A DNA stretch of 64,000 nt from Holophagales bacterium. GTDB taxonomy: Bacteria > Acidobacteriota > Thermoanaerobaculia > UBA5066. The stretch spans positions 1 to 64,000 of the forward strand of contig JADKBZ010000007.1 of assembly GCA_016714815.1 (NCBI GenBank), given 5' to 3'. The stretch's first letter is position 1. Every line of letters begins with the position of its first letter. Shown here piece after piece: positions 17,003-26,157 of the stretch. A model generated the notes under the pieces. It had not been told where the DNA came from, made no database searches, and worked only from the letters and a program-made list of their open reading frames with translations. The position numbers and the translations under genes were made by a program.

Positions 17003-18438
17003 CCCCGGGTCCTGCGGTCGATCACGGCTCCGGAGGCGTCGACGAGCTCCACGGCCAGCGGCATCTGCCCGAGCGCGTGCGTGGCGCAGGAGAGGCATGG
17101 GTCGTAGGCGCGGATCGCCACCTCGATGTGGTTCAGGAGCCCCTCGGTGATCGTCTGGCCGTCGAGGTACTGGCGGGCCACGCTCTCCACCGCGCGGTTC
17201 ATCGGCTCGTTGTTGCTCGTCGTGGAGACGATCAGGTTCGCCATGACGACCTGGTCGTCGTCGTTCACCCGGTAGTGGTGGAAGAGGGTCCCGCGCGGAG
17301 CCTCGACGATCGCGATCCCTTCGCTTCGACGCGTCCCCTTGACCACGAGGTCCTCGCCCTGGAGGTCCGGGTCGTGGAGCAGCTCGTCGATCTTCTCGAC
17401 CGAGTGGAGGAGCTCGATCATCCGCGCCCAGTGGTACGCCATCGTCACCGGGCTCGGCTTCCCGCCGGAGACCTCCTTGAACACCTTCCGCTCCGCCTCG
17501 GCGAGCGGCGTGTCGATGAAGTCGCACGCGCTCACGCGGGAGAGCGGGCCGACACGGTACCAGCCGTTCTCCGGCCCGAGGGCCTTCAGGAACGGGAACT
17601 TCATGTAGGACCAGGGCCGGACGTCTTCCGCGATGTGGTCGAGGTACGTCTCCGGCGCCACGTGATCGAAGATCACCTGACCCTCGGCGTCGACCGCGCG
17701 CAGGCCCCCGTCGTACAGGTCCATCGCGCCGTCCTGCCGGACGAGGCAGACGTGGTTCGACGGGAAGGAGCCGAACCCGGCCAGCGTGTCGATATGGGCC
17801 AGCGTGTAGTCGCGGGCGATCTTCACCGCTGCGAGGCTCCAGGCACGATTCTGGTCGAGATCGGCGAGGAGCTCGTCCCGCTCGGCGAGGCTGAGGTTCT
17901 TGTTGATCCCCCCGGGAATGGCGCCGGTTCCGTGGACTTTCTTCCCGGCGGTGGCCTTGATGATCTCCTGGCCGTACTTCCGCATCAGGATTCCCTGCCG
18001 GGCCAGCTCGGGGTGCATCGCGGCCACGCCGAGCACGTGACGGGACGCGACGTCCGACCCGAAGCCGAAGAGGAGGTCGGGGGACGCGAGGTGGAAGAAG
18101 TGGAGAGCGTGGGACTGATACGTCTGCCCGTAGTGCATCAGCCGCCGCATCTTCTCGGCCGTCGGCGTCAGGTTCTCTCCGCCGACGATCCTGTCGACCG
18201 CCTTGGCCGCGCAGAGGTGGTGGCTGACCGGGCAGATCCCGCACAGGCGCTGCACGGCCACCGGCATCTCCCAGTAGGGCCGGCCCTGGATGAAACGCTC
18301 GAAGCCCCTGAACTCGACGACGTGGAACCGGGCGCGGGCCACGTGGCCCGACTCGTCCATCAGGATCGTCACCTTGCCGTGGCCTTCGACCCGGGTGACC
18401 GGCTCGATGGTGATGGTCTTTCCGCCGCTTGCTTGCAT
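16999..18438 (-). CDS. hoxH: Bidirectional NAD-linked NiFe hydrogenase large subunit
   Basis: 479 residues, the usual size for group 3d HoxH. The N-terminal metal motif RLCGICPVSH and the C-terminal YDPCLSCATHALG give the four Cys ligands of the NiFe site. All are Cys; no Sec variant. The tail after the last motif (about 20 residues) is the piece removed by HoxW. It carries H2 splitting or formation, passing electrons to HoxY and then to the diaphorase part HoxFU. Located eight bases after hoxY. Confidence 0.93.
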   Translation of the reverse strand: MQASGGKTITIEPVTRVEGHGKVTILMDESGHVARARFHVVEFRGFERFIQGRPYWEMPVAVQRLCGICPVSHHLCAAKAVDRIVGGENLTPTAEKMRRLMHYGQTYQSHALHFFHLASPDLLFGFGSDVASRHVLGVAAMHPELARQGILMRKYGQEIIKATAGKKVHGTGAIPGGINKNLSLAERDELLADLDQNRAWSLAAVKIARDYTLAHIDTLAGFGSFPSNHVCLVRQDGAMDLYDGGLRAVDAEGQVIFDHVAPETYLDHIAEDVRPWSYMKFPFLKALGPENGWYRVGPLSRVSACDFIDTPLAEAERKVFKEVSGGKPSPVTMAYHWARMIELLHSVEKIDELLHDPDLQGEDLVVKGTRRSEGIAIVEAPRGTLFHHYRVNDDDQVVMANLIVSTTSNNEPMNRAVESVARQYLDGQTITEGLLNHIEVAIRAYDPCLSCATHALGQMPLAVELVDASGAVIDRRTRG

Positions 18439-18446
18439 CGTGGGCC

Positions 18447-18992
18447 TCAGTCGTACTTGATCAGCTCGTACGGGAGCTCGGCGGAGGTCCCACCGAGCAG
18501 GGCCGTGAGCGTCTTCCAGAGGGTGTCGGCGCTCGGGGGACAGCCCGGGATGTGGTAGTCGATCCGGACGACCTCCTGGGCCGGGTAGACCTTGTCGAGG
18601 AGCAGCGGGATCTCCGGGTCGTCGGGGATGCGGCCTTCAGGGTTGAAGACGGAAGGGCCGTCCACGTAGGCCTCTCTCAGGCACTCTTCCAGGGGGATCA
18701 TGTTTCGCAGCGCGGGGATTCCCCCCATCGTGGCGCAGTCCCCGACGGAGACGAGGATGTCGCACTGCTCGCGGAAACGCCTGAGGACGTGAACGTTCTC
18801 GGCGTTCGCGCACCCTCCCTCGATGAGGCCGACCGCGCAACGGGCCGTGAAGTCCTTGTGGTCGTTGATGGGGGACTTGTCGAACTCGACGAGCTGGGCG
18901 AGGGTGAGGATCCGCTCGTCGATGTCCAGGAGCGACATGTGGCAGCCGAAGCAGCCGCAGAGGGACGTCGTGGCGATCCGGGGCTTGCTCAT
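18447..18992 (-). CDS. hoxY: Bidirectional NiFe hydrogenase small subunit
   Basis: 181 residues. Short small subunit with only the proximal 4Fe-4S cluster: SLCGCFGCHMSLLDID (CX2C), GGCANAENVH, VGDCATMGGIPALRN and GCPPSADTLW. No Tat signal, so the enzyme is cytoplasmic, as expected for the HoxYH module. The start overlaps the hoxU stop by four bases. Confidence 0.92.
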   Translation of the reverse strand: MSKPRIATTSLCGCFGCHMSLLDIDERILTLAQLVEFDKSPINDHKDFTARCAVGLIEGGCANAENVHVLRRFREQCDILVSVGDCATMGGIPALRNMIPLEECLREAYVDGPSVFNPEGRIPDDPEIPLLLDKVYPAQEVVRIDYHIPGCPPSADTLWKTLTALLGGTSAELPYELIKYD

Positions 18993-19720
18993 GCGCGTTT
19001 CTCCTCGGACACGGGCACTTCGGGAGCCGGTGGAACGCCGCCGATCGGCACCTTGTCGTAGAGCCGCCGTCCCACGGGCACCGCGAAGCCGACACGCTTC
19101 CTGAGGAGGGCGCCCACGGGGCAGGCGTCGATCGCCTGGTCCGTCACGTCGGCGTCCGTGTCGCGAAGCCGCGTCCCGGAGCTGACCGCGATCCTCTTGT
19201 GCGGTCCCCGGCCGACGAACCCGAAGACCTCTTTCTTGTCGAGGTCCCGGGAGGCGCGGACGCAGCGAGCGCAGAGGATGCAGCGGTTGTGGTCGATGAG
19301 GATGTCCGGGTGCGAGGCGTCGACGTCCCGGACCGGGAACTGGAACTCGAGCTGGGGAGCCGAGATCGCGAACCGGTAGCCCAGGGCCTGCAGCTCGCAG
19401 TTCCCGCTCTTCTCGCACGACATGCAGAAGTGGTTGCCCTCGACGAAGAGCATCTCGAGAAGGAGCTTCCTGTGGGCGTTCACCTCTTCGGTGTCGCTCT
19501 CCACGATCATCCCGGGGCTGGCCGGATAGGTGCAGGCCGCGACGGAGCGGCCGTTCGCCTTGACGGTGCAGACGCGGCAGCTGCCGAACGGCTCGAGCCC
19601 CGGCTTGTGACACAGCCTGGGGATGTAGATCCCGGCGGCGTCCGCCGCTTCGATGACGGTCTGGCCGGGCACGAGCGGGATCTCCCGGCCGTCGAGGGTG
19701 AATCGCGGACCTTCGCTCAT
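18989..19720 (-). CDS. hoxU: Hydrogenase diaphorase Fe-S subunit
   Basis: 243 residues, like the N-terminal part of NuoG. An N-terminal 2Fe-2S domain (LCHKPGLEPFGSCRVCTV, then ACTYP), a His-ligated 4Fe-4S site (HFCMSCEKSGNCELQ) and a further cluster region (CILCARCVRA with ACPVGALL). It should carry electrons between HoxF and HoxY. Four-base overlaps with hoxF and hoxY. The C-terminal 30 residues are Pro-rich. Confidence 0.92.
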   Translation of the reverse strand: MSEGPRFTLDGREIPLVPGQTVIEAADAAGIYIPRLCHKPGLEPFGSCRVCTVKANGRSVAACTYPASPGMIVESDTEEVNAHRKLLLEMLFVEGNHFCMSCEKSGNCELQALGYRFAISAPQLEFQFPVRDVDASHPDILIDHNRCILCARCVRASRDLDKKEVFGFVGRGPHKRIAVSSGTRLRDTDADVTDQAIDACPVGALLRKRVGFAVPVGRRLYDKVPIGGVPPAPEVPVSEEKRA

Positions 19721-21522
19721 CGGGCGCCTCCGGTGCGGATTCGGGCAGCCTCCTGGGTGGAGGCCTCCAGGTCGAACGATCTGCGGAACTTCTTCGGATC
19801 CTCCTTCACGAGGGAGTCGAAGAGGGGACGGAAGCTCGTGAGCGTCGACAGGACGGGGTTGAAGGAGGTCTGCCCCAGGCCACAGCGGCTCGTGGCCTTC
19901 ATCGTCCGGGCCACCTCCTCGAACTGGGCGAGGTCGGAAGGCTCGCCTCGGCCCGCGAGGACCTTGTCGAGGCCCCTGCGGAGAAGGCCATTACCGACCC
20001 GGCAGGGCGTGCAGAAGCCGCAGCTCTCGTCCTCGAAGAACTCCATGTACATCCGCGCGATCTCGATCGGGTTGCGGTCCGGTCCGAAGACGACCATCGC
20101 GCCGCCCGTCGCCAGGTCGTCGTAGCAGATCGTCCGGTCGAAGTCCGCAGGCCCGACCATCCGGCCGCTGGGTCCTCCGATCTGGACGGCCTGGGTCTCG
20201 CGGCCGTCGGCCAGCTCGAGGACCTCCCGCAGGGTCACCCCGAAGGGGACCTCGTAGACCCCGACCATCCCGACGTCGCCAGAGATGCTCAGGAGCTTGC
20301 TCCCTGCGCTCTGCTTCGAGCCGTACTCGGAAAAGGTGGCGGGGCCGGCGTCCAGGATGCGGGTCACGCAGGCGAGCGTCTCGACGTTGTTCACGATCGT
20401 GGGAAAGCCGAGGTAGCCCTTCTGCGCCGGGAACGGAGGCCGGTTGCGGGGATCGCCCCGGAGGCCCTCGCAGGAGTTCAGAAGCGCCGACTCCTCGCCG
20501 CAGACGTAGGCGCCCGCTCCCATCTGGATCCGGATGTCGAAGTCGAAGGAATGCCGTGCCGCGATGCTCTTGCCCAGAAAACCCTCGGCCCGCCGCCGGG
20601 CGAGGACGTCCTCGAGAAACTGCCGGAGGTAAGCGTATTCGGCACGGAGGTAAAGGATCCCCTCTTTCGCCCCGATCGCGTAGCCGGCGATCGTCATCCC
20701 GGCGAAAACGCGGTCCGGAAACTCCGTGAGGAGGACCCGGTCCTTGAAGGTGCCCGGCTCGCCCTCGTCCGCATTGCAGACCAGGAACTTCCTGGGGCCG
20801 GGCGCGGCCCGCGCCATCTCCCACTTGATGCCGGTGGGAAAGCCGGCGCCGCCGCGGCCCCTCAGGCGAGCCGCCTTGACGGCGCGAATCACCTCGTTGG
20901 GGCTCATGGCCGCGGCCTTCCGAGTGGCCTCCCTGTGTCGGTGCTCCACGAGGACGATGGGGCCGGCCTTCCGGATGTGATTCTTCACCATCGACCGGAC
21001 GAGAGGGTGGGCGTTGTTCCCGTCTCCGAGCTTCTTCACGAGGCGTTCGGGGGACATGTGCGCCCTCAGTTCCGCGACGATCTCCCGAGCTTTGTCTGTC
21101 GACAGGTCGGTGACGGGCGTCTCGTTCACGAGGGCGGCCGGAGCGTGGTCGCTCATCCCGATGCAGGCCGTCCGTTCGAGAGTGAACGCGCCGTCCGGCG
21201 TCGTACCGCCGATCGGGATGCCGAGCTCGTCGGAAAAGGCCTTCTGAACGCGTTCGTAGCCGAAGAGGCGGTCGACCGGGTCGTCGCACACCCGGATGAC
21301 GATTCTCCCCTTCGGCTCCTCGGAGAGGAAGGAGTAGAAGGAGACGAGGCTCCGGACCGTCGGCCGGGAGACACCCAGATGCTTGTGGATCCCGTCGATG
21401 GCCTCGGCCGAGACGCAGCCGAATCGTGCCTGGATGTCGCGAGCCACGTCCATGAGCCTCGAAGGGTCGTTTCCCACGGACGCGCAGACCTCGACGACGG
21501 CGTTTTCGAGAGAGGTACTCAT
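19717..21522 (-). CDS. hoxF: Hydrogenase diaphorase flavin subunit with NuoE-like N-terminus
   Basis: 601 residues, close to the length of Ralstonia HoxF. Residues 1-150 are a NuoE/thioredoxin-like domain in which only Cys 79 and Cys 120 of the usual four 2Fe-2S ligands remain; the partners are Asp 84 and Ser 124. The NuoF part follows: glycine-rich NADH site LRGRGGAGFPTGIKWEMA, FMN region CNADEGEPGTFKDR, and 4Fe-4S motif ESCGFCTPCRVG with RCGLGQ. It oxidises or reduces NAD(H) for the hydrogenase. First gene of the operon hoxFUYHW-receiver, all with overlaps or short gaps. Confidence 0.93.
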   Translation of the reverse strand: MSTSLENAVVEVCASVGNDPSRLMDVARDIQARFGCVSAEAIDGIHKHLGVSRPTVRSLVSFYSFLSEEPKGRIVIRVCDDPVDRLFGYERVQKAFSDELGIPIGGTTPDGAFTLERTACIGMSDHAPAALVNETPVTDLSTDKAREIVAELRAHMSPERLVKKLGDGNNAHPLVRSMVKNHIRKAGPIVLVEHRHREATRKAAAMSPNEVIRAVKAARLRGRGGAGFPTGIKWEMARAAPGPRKFLVCNADEGEPGTFKDRVLLTEFPDRVFAGMTIAGYAIGAKEGILYLRAEYAYLRQFLEDVLARRRAEGFLGKSIAARHSFDFDIRIQMGAGAYVCGEESALLNSCEGLRGDPRNRPPFPAQKGYLGFPTIVNNVETLACVTRILDAGPATFSEYGSKQSAGSKLLSISGDVGMVGVYEVPFGVTLREVLELADGRETQAVQIGGPSGRMVGPADFDRTICYDDLATGGAMVVFGPDRNPIEIARMYMEFFEDESCGFCTPCRVGNGLLRRGLDKVLAGRGEPSDLAQFEEVARTMKATSRCGLGQTSFNPVLSTLTSFRPLFDSLVKEDPKKFRRSFDLEASTQEAARIRTGGAR

Positions 21523-21615
21523 TTTCTGCCTCGGTTCAGGGACCGAGCCTTCCGGCGCGGTCCTTCACTCAAAGAGCTCACTGGCATGGTCGGGGGAAGA
21601 GCCCCGACAGGAGGG

Positions 21616-21629
21616 TCGTGCATGCACGA
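21616..21629. promoter_or_regulatory. Palindrome in the divergent hoxF/kinase intergenic region
   Basis: TCGTGCATGCACGA is a perfect 14-base palindrome about 95 bases upstream of the hoxF start and 264 upstream of the divergent kinase. A hairpin (GTCGGGG with CCCCGAC) lies nearby at about 21588-21607. The 370-base region 21523-21892 shows no gene. I saw no clear sigma-54 -24/-12 element of the kind used by Ralstonia hox promoters. The palindrome is a reasonable operator candidate, nothing more. Confidence 0.35.
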
Positions 21630-21892
21630 ACGCAGCGGTGGGCGTCGAAAGATTCTCAACTGAGCCTCTCTCCCCCGATCCCGCCGGCATCCCGGTACCA
21701 GACTTCACGCGGGACCAGATCCCCCGCGTCCGGCGCCTTGGAAGTGTAGCGCTGATCGCTCAGAAATGCCGGGATCGAAGAGCGAGCCGCGCAGGACGCT
21801 CCCGAAGGCACTGTATCCTTCGCCTCCGGCGATGTTCTTCCGCTCGTGACATCGAACGCGGGATCCAACTGCCCACACGGAGCTGGACTCTG

Positions 21893-23641
21893 ATGTTTCT
21901 CGGGAAGCTCGGGAATCGGCTGGCACTGCACGGCGTCCTTCTCACCTGGACGGTGGGCGGTCTCGTCGGTTTCGTCGGATACAGGCAGATGGTCTCCGCG
22001 GTGCAGCGCGAAGCCGTAGCCCGGGTCCAGGATGCCGTGCGGGTCGGGCAGCGCGTGCTGGCAAACGAGTTCGCCGGCTTCGACCTCGAAGGTCCGGACC
22101 CTCCGCAGGTCCGGCGGTGGAAGCTGAAGGCCCGGGAAGCCGAGCCCATCGGCCCGATCGCCACGCTCTTCCGCAAGGCCCGGACAGAGGGTCGGGCCGA
22201 GGGGTTCGCACTGCTTCCGGACGGGCTCTCGCTGGTCGTCGTCCGCCGCGCCCCCGGTGGCGACCTCCGGGCCGCGGCGATGTCCCTCAGGGGCGCGAAC
22301 CGGCTGCCCGACCTGATTCGCGACGTCGTGTTCGGAGCGGACGCCACTGCCAAAGGCGCGGCCACGATCACCCTCTTCGAGGGCGACGTCCGCGTCGCCA
22401 CCAACGTGACGCTCCCGGACGGGAGACGAGCCGTGGGCACCCGCGCTGCCCCCGACGTGGCCCGCCGGGTCCTCGGTGAAGGCGCGGACTGGAACGACCG
22501 GGCCTACGTCGTCGACCGCTGGAGAATCAGCTCCTACCGGCCCATCCACGACGCGGACGGCGTCGTGATCGGGATGCTCTACGCCGGCCTTGACGAGGCC
22601 CCGTACGTCGCCGAGCGGGAGCGCAGCATGCTGTTCTTCGCGCTCTCCATCCTCGCGCTCATGCTCGCAGTGTCCGTCGAGGGATGGATCGCGGGGCGGC
22701 GCCTGGCGAAGCCCCTGACTCTCCTGACATCGGCCGCCACGGCTCTGGCCCGGGGGGAACGCGAGCATATCGACGTCGCGAAGGGGGACCCCGAGGAGGT
22801 CCGTGCGCTCGCGGTCTCGTTCAACCACATGAGCGGCGAGATCCACGCCCAGACGGCGGCCCTCGAGGAAAGCCGGAAGCGAGCCGAAAAGGCTCTCGCC
22901 GACTACATCGAGATCCTGGGATTCGTCTCACACGAGCTGAAGAGCCCCATTGCGGGCGCACTGACCCAGCTCGCCCTGATCGAGGACGGCAGCTACGGGA
23001 AGGCCCCGGAGAAGTTCGCTCGGCCCATGGCGGCGCTTCGTCGCTCGCTCGCGTACGGTCGAGAGATCGCGCAGAGCTTCACCCAGCTCAGCCGGGCCGA
23101 GGGCGAAGGATTCTCTCCGAGCCTGCGCCTGCTCAGGGACTTCTCCAGGGAGGTGGCCGCGCTGGCCTCCGACGATCTCGCTTCCGAAGCGGCCCAGCGC
23201 CGGATGCGGGTGAACATCGAGGGCGGACCGGCCTCCGCCTGGGGCGACCCGGACCTCCTGCGGGTGGTCCTGGACAACCTGATCGGCAACGCCGTGAAGT
23301 ACGGCGAGGAGGGAACGGACGTCCTCGTGACCCTCCGCCCAATCGGAGCCGGGCTCCGGGTCGAGGTGACCAATCACGGAATCGGGATTGCCGTCGACCG
23401 CTTTCCGGAGCTCTTCGAGAAATTCCATCGTCTCCAGGACCCGCGTCTCCGCTCGCGCAAGGGCACCGGGGTCGGCCTCTACCTGGTCAAGCGGATCGTC
23501 GAGCTTCACGGCGGGACCGTCGGCGTCGAAGGGGAATACGGGCTGTGGATCCGCTTCTGGTTCGAGCTCCCGCCGCCCCCCGCGCTCGCCGTGGAGGATT
23601 CCGCGGAGAACCCACGGGCAGAGATGGCGATCGAGGGCTGA
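21893..23641 (+). CDS. Cache-domain sensor histidine kinase
   Basis: 582 residues. One N-terminal membrane segment (HGVLLTWTVGGLVGFVGY), an extracytoplasmic single-cache-type domain ending in RISSYRPIHDADGVVIGMLY, a second membrane segment near residue 250, HAMP linker (RLAKPLTLLTSAATALARGE), coiled coil, phospho-His in FVSHELKSPIAG (His 347), then ATPase motifs (DNLIGNAVKYGEEG, VTNHGIGIAVDRFPELFEKF, GTGVGLYLVKRI). GGAG stands ten bases before the start. No regulator follows. It is divergent from hoxF with a shared intergenic region, so it might sense a signal for the hydrogenase operon; the coupled receiver at 16135 could be its partner. Confidence 0.88.
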   Translation: MFLGKLGNRLALHGVLLTWTVGGLVGFVGYRQMVSAVQREAVARVQDAVRVGQRVLANEFAGFDLEGPDPPQVRRWKLKAREAEPIGPIATLFRKARTEGRAEGFALLPDGLSLVVVRRAPGGDLRAAAMSLRGANRLPDLIRDVVFGADATAKGAATITLFEGDVRVATNVTLPDGRRAVGTRAAPDVARRVLGEGADWNDRAYVVDRWRISSYRPIHDADGVVIGMLYAGLDEAPYVAERERSMLFFALSILALMLAVSVEGWIAGRRLAKPLTLLTSAATALARGEREHIDVAKGDPEEVRALAVSFNHMSGEIHAQTAALEESRKRAEKALADYIEILGFVSHELKSPIAGALTQLALIEDGSYGKAPEKFARPMAALRRSLAYGREIAQSFTQLSRAEGEGFSPSLRLLRDFSREVAALASDDLASEAAQRRMRVNIEGGPASAWGDPDLLRVVLDNLIGNAVKYGEEGTDVLVTLRPIGAGLRVEVTNHGIGIAVDRFPELFEKFHRLQDPRLRSRKGTGVGLYLVKRIVELHGGTVGVEGEYGLWIRFWFELPPPPALAVEDSAENPRAEMAIEG

Positions 23642-23659
23642 GGCCGAAAGCCCGCCCCT

Positions 23660-24562
23660 TCAGCGGGCGTTGATCCGCTTGTCGTATTCGAAGTACCGGA
23701 CCCGGAACGACCGGTCGAGCCTCGGCTTCGCGACACGGTAACGGTTCACGTAGTCGACGATCTCCGGGTCCGCGTTCCCCCGCGTCCGCTCGAAGGAGAG
23801 GAAGTCCTTCTCGAACCAGTCGAAGATCTTCGAGAGCGTGACCGTCCGGCGATCGGGGTCCGCCGCGACGTTTCGGTCCTCCTCCGCGAACTCCCGCATC
23901 GCCGCATCGAGCTGGGCGTCGAGCCTTTCCGGAACGAACGCCTCCCGGGGAAGGCGGGGACAGCCGATCGAGGCGCAGTTGAGAGCCGCGTGGATCCGGG
24001 GGTCGGCGAAGCCCTCGCGGATCAGGTCGTCCTCCAGGGCCTTGAGGCTCCACGTCTCCCCGTCGAGCCGAACCTTCATCGAGACGAAGAAGGAGTAGCC
24101 GCTGACGAGGCCCCCTTTCCAGACGCTCTCCTTCTCCGGCCCACGCGAAAGGACCCCCTGAAAGACCAGCGCGTTGTAGGCATTGACGTAGTAGGCGAGC
24201 CGGTCGCTGCGCGTGGGAAAGAACGAGGGCGTGCTCTTCGGTCCCTGCCAGGCGAGACGCGCGAGCCACTCGTCGAGCCCGGCGCGGTCCCGGGCGAGGG
24301 CTTCGTAGTCGACCCTTCCTCTCTCGTCGACGAAGCGTTCCAGGACCGCTGTCCACGGGGCGTGGGAGAAGCGCTCCCGCCCCTCCGGAGCCGCCTGCGC
24401 CGTCGCGGGCGCCGCCAGGAGGGCGAGGGCAAGTGAAGCCACGGTCGCGAGAGTCTCGAGGGTCGCGACGATGGTCCCATCGGCCTCCTTCGTCGCGGGT
24501 CGAGCTGCGGCCGCCGGCCTCTTCCTGCCGGCCGGCTTCGTCGCGGGCGTGCGCCTGTTCAT
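23660..24562 (-). CDS. DUF547 domain secreted protein
   Basis: 300 residues. The N-terminus is basic and Ala-rich (KPAGRKRPAAAARP) before a hydrophobic signal segment near residues 37-52 and an AQA cut site. The DUF547 part has YYVNAYNALVFQGVLSR, NCASIGCPRLPREAF and SKIFDWFEKDF, the usual landmarks of this family, which has a papain-like look with a conserved Cys-His arrangement. Biochemical role unknown. It converges with the cache kinase (19 bases between stops) and diverges from the radical SAM gene. Confidence 0.82.
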   Translation of the reverse strand: MNRRTPATKPAGRKRPAAAARPATKEADGTIVATLETLATVASLALALLAAPATAQAAPEGRERFSHAPWTAVLERFVDERGRVDYEALARDRAGLDEWLARLAWQGPKSTPSFFPTRSDRLAYYVNAYNALVFQGVLSRGPEKESVWKGGLVSGYSFFVSMKVRLDGETWSLKALEDDLIREGFADPRIHAALNCASIGCPRLPREAFVPERLDAQLDAAMREFAEEDRNVAADPDRRTVTLSKIFDWFEKDFLSFERTRGNADPEIVDYVNRYRVAKPRLDRSFRVRYFEYDKRINAR

Positions 24563-24774
24563 CTCGATCCTGCCTCCACGGGTGGGATGCCCGCACGCAC
24601 GCCCCGGTTTCCGACCGGCTGCCGAAGCGTGACGGATCGCACGGCCGGGCGACGGATTTCCCGGCACGAACGGGCGTCCGGCCGAGTGAAACCAATCACC
24701 CTCATGCGGCATCAGACCCGAGGTGAGGGGCGAATGCATCGAGGACCTTCCGTCGGCGCCATCGGAGGTGTGAG

Positions 24775-26157
24775 TTGATCGACCATACTGGAATCACGCC
24801 TCCTGGCCCTGCCGGGTTGCCCACCTTCGCCGACCTCGGCACCCGCGAGAGGGCGCTCTCGGCCGGCTGGGAGCGCCTCGACCCGGAATTCCGGACGCCG
24901 AACCAGGTCCTCGGCCGCCGGTCGGCGATCGGCTGCGTCGCCCTCGAGATCACCCAGCGCTGCAACCTCGACTGCACGCTCTGCTACCTCTCCGAAAGCT
25001 CGGAGGAGGTGAAGGACCTGCCGCTCGAGGTCGTCTTCCGGAGGATCAACCGGATCCGCGAGCTCTACGGGCCGGGCGTCAGCGTCCAGGTGACCGGCGG
25101 AGACCCGACGCTCCGCGACCGCCGCGAGCTCGTGGCGATCGTTAAGCGCCTCGCGGAGTGCGACCTCCGCCCCTCCCTCTTCACGAACGGCCTCCTCGCC
25201 ACGCGCGACCTCCTGGCCGAGCTCGCGGGGGTCGGGCTCTTCGACGTCGCGTTCCACGTCGACACGACCCAGCGGCGGAAAAGGTACCCGACCGAGGAGT
25301 CGCTGAACGACGTGCGTCGCGAGTACATCGAGCGTGCGAAGGGGCTGCGCATCGCCGTCGTCTTCAACACCACCGTCCACGCCGGGAACCTCGAGGAGGT
25401 CCCCGCGCTCGCCCGCTTCTTCCTCTCCGTTTCCGACGTCGTCGGGATGGCCTCGTTCCAGCTCCAGGCCGAGACGGGGCGCGGCGAGATCCGGACGAAG
25501 GAGGAGCACGTCACGATGCCGGCAATCCGGGAGCGGATCACGCGCGGCCTCGGAGCGAAGCGGCTCTCGTGGGACACGGCCCTGGTCGGCCACCCCGAGT
25601 GCCACCAGGCCGTCATGCTCGTGACGGCGGGCGATGCGTTCGTCGAGGTGCTCGACGACCAGCCCCTGTTCGAGCGCTTCCTCGAGGAGTTCCGGCACGT
25701 CCCGTTCGACCGGCGCGACGTGAGGGGAACGGCGCGGAAGGTCATCGGTGCGGCGCTGAAGACCCCGTACTGGGCCATCCACGGGGGCGCGTTCCTCGCG
25801 CGCAAGCTCTGGGGGCTGCGGCGCGGCCTCCTGGCTACGCGCGGGAAGACCGGGAAACTGACGTTCTTCATCCAGAACTTCCAGCCGGCCGAGGCGCTCG
25901 ACCCGGAGCGGATCCGGAACTGCTCGTTCATGGTGATGACCGACGACGGGCCGGTCTCGATGTGCGAGCACAACGCGCGCCGCGAGGAGATCATCCTGAA
26001 GCCGCTCGCGCTCGGGCACGGGGCCGACGCGCCGCTCTGGGACCCGCGGAGCGGCCGCGTCCTCGAGGGGGGACTTCCCGTCTACCCTGCGGCAGCCCGC
26101 CTCGCGGTCGCGGGTTCCGCACCGGTCGCCGGGTGCCCGACGAACGCGTCACCCTGA
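24775..26157 (+). CDS. Radical SAM protein of unknown substrate
   Basis: 460 residues. LEITQRCNLDCTLCYLSES holds the CX3CX2C cluster; VQVTGGDPTLRDRRELV is the glycine-rich SAM site. A long C-terminal part has further conserved-looking Cys: GHPECHQ, IRNCSFMVM with MCEHNARR, and AGCPTN near the end, suggesting an auxiliary cluster. It resembles MoaA/SPASM-like and tetraether/membrane-spanning lipid synthase-like radical SAM enzymes; the last option would suit a lineage with ether or spanning lipids but is only a guess. TTG reading at the start is also open. Its stop overlaps the START-like gene start by one base, so the two are likely partners. A truncated copy lies at 28697-29090. Confidence 0.8.
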   Translation: MIDHTGITPPGPAGLPTFADLGTRERALSAGWERLDPEFRTPNQVLGRRSAIGCVALEITQRCNLDCTLCYLSESSEEVKDLPLEVVFRRINRIRELYGPGVSVQVTGGDPTLRDRRELVAIVKRLAECDLRPSLFTNGLLATRDLLAELAGVGLFDVAFHVDTTQRRKRYPTEESLNDVRREYIERAKGLRIAVVFNTTVHAGNLEEVPALARFFLSVSDVVGMASFQLQAETGRGEIRTKEEHVTMPAIRERITRGLGAKRLSWDTALVGHPECHQAVMLVTAGDAFVEVLDDQPLFERFLEEFRHVPFDRRDVRGTARKVIGAALKTPYWAIHGGAFLARKLWGLRRGLLATRGKTGKLTFFIQNFQPAEALDPERIRNCSFMVMTDDGPVSMCEHNARREEIILKPLALGHGADAPLWDPRSGRVLEGGLPVYPAAARLAVAGSAPVAGCPTNASP

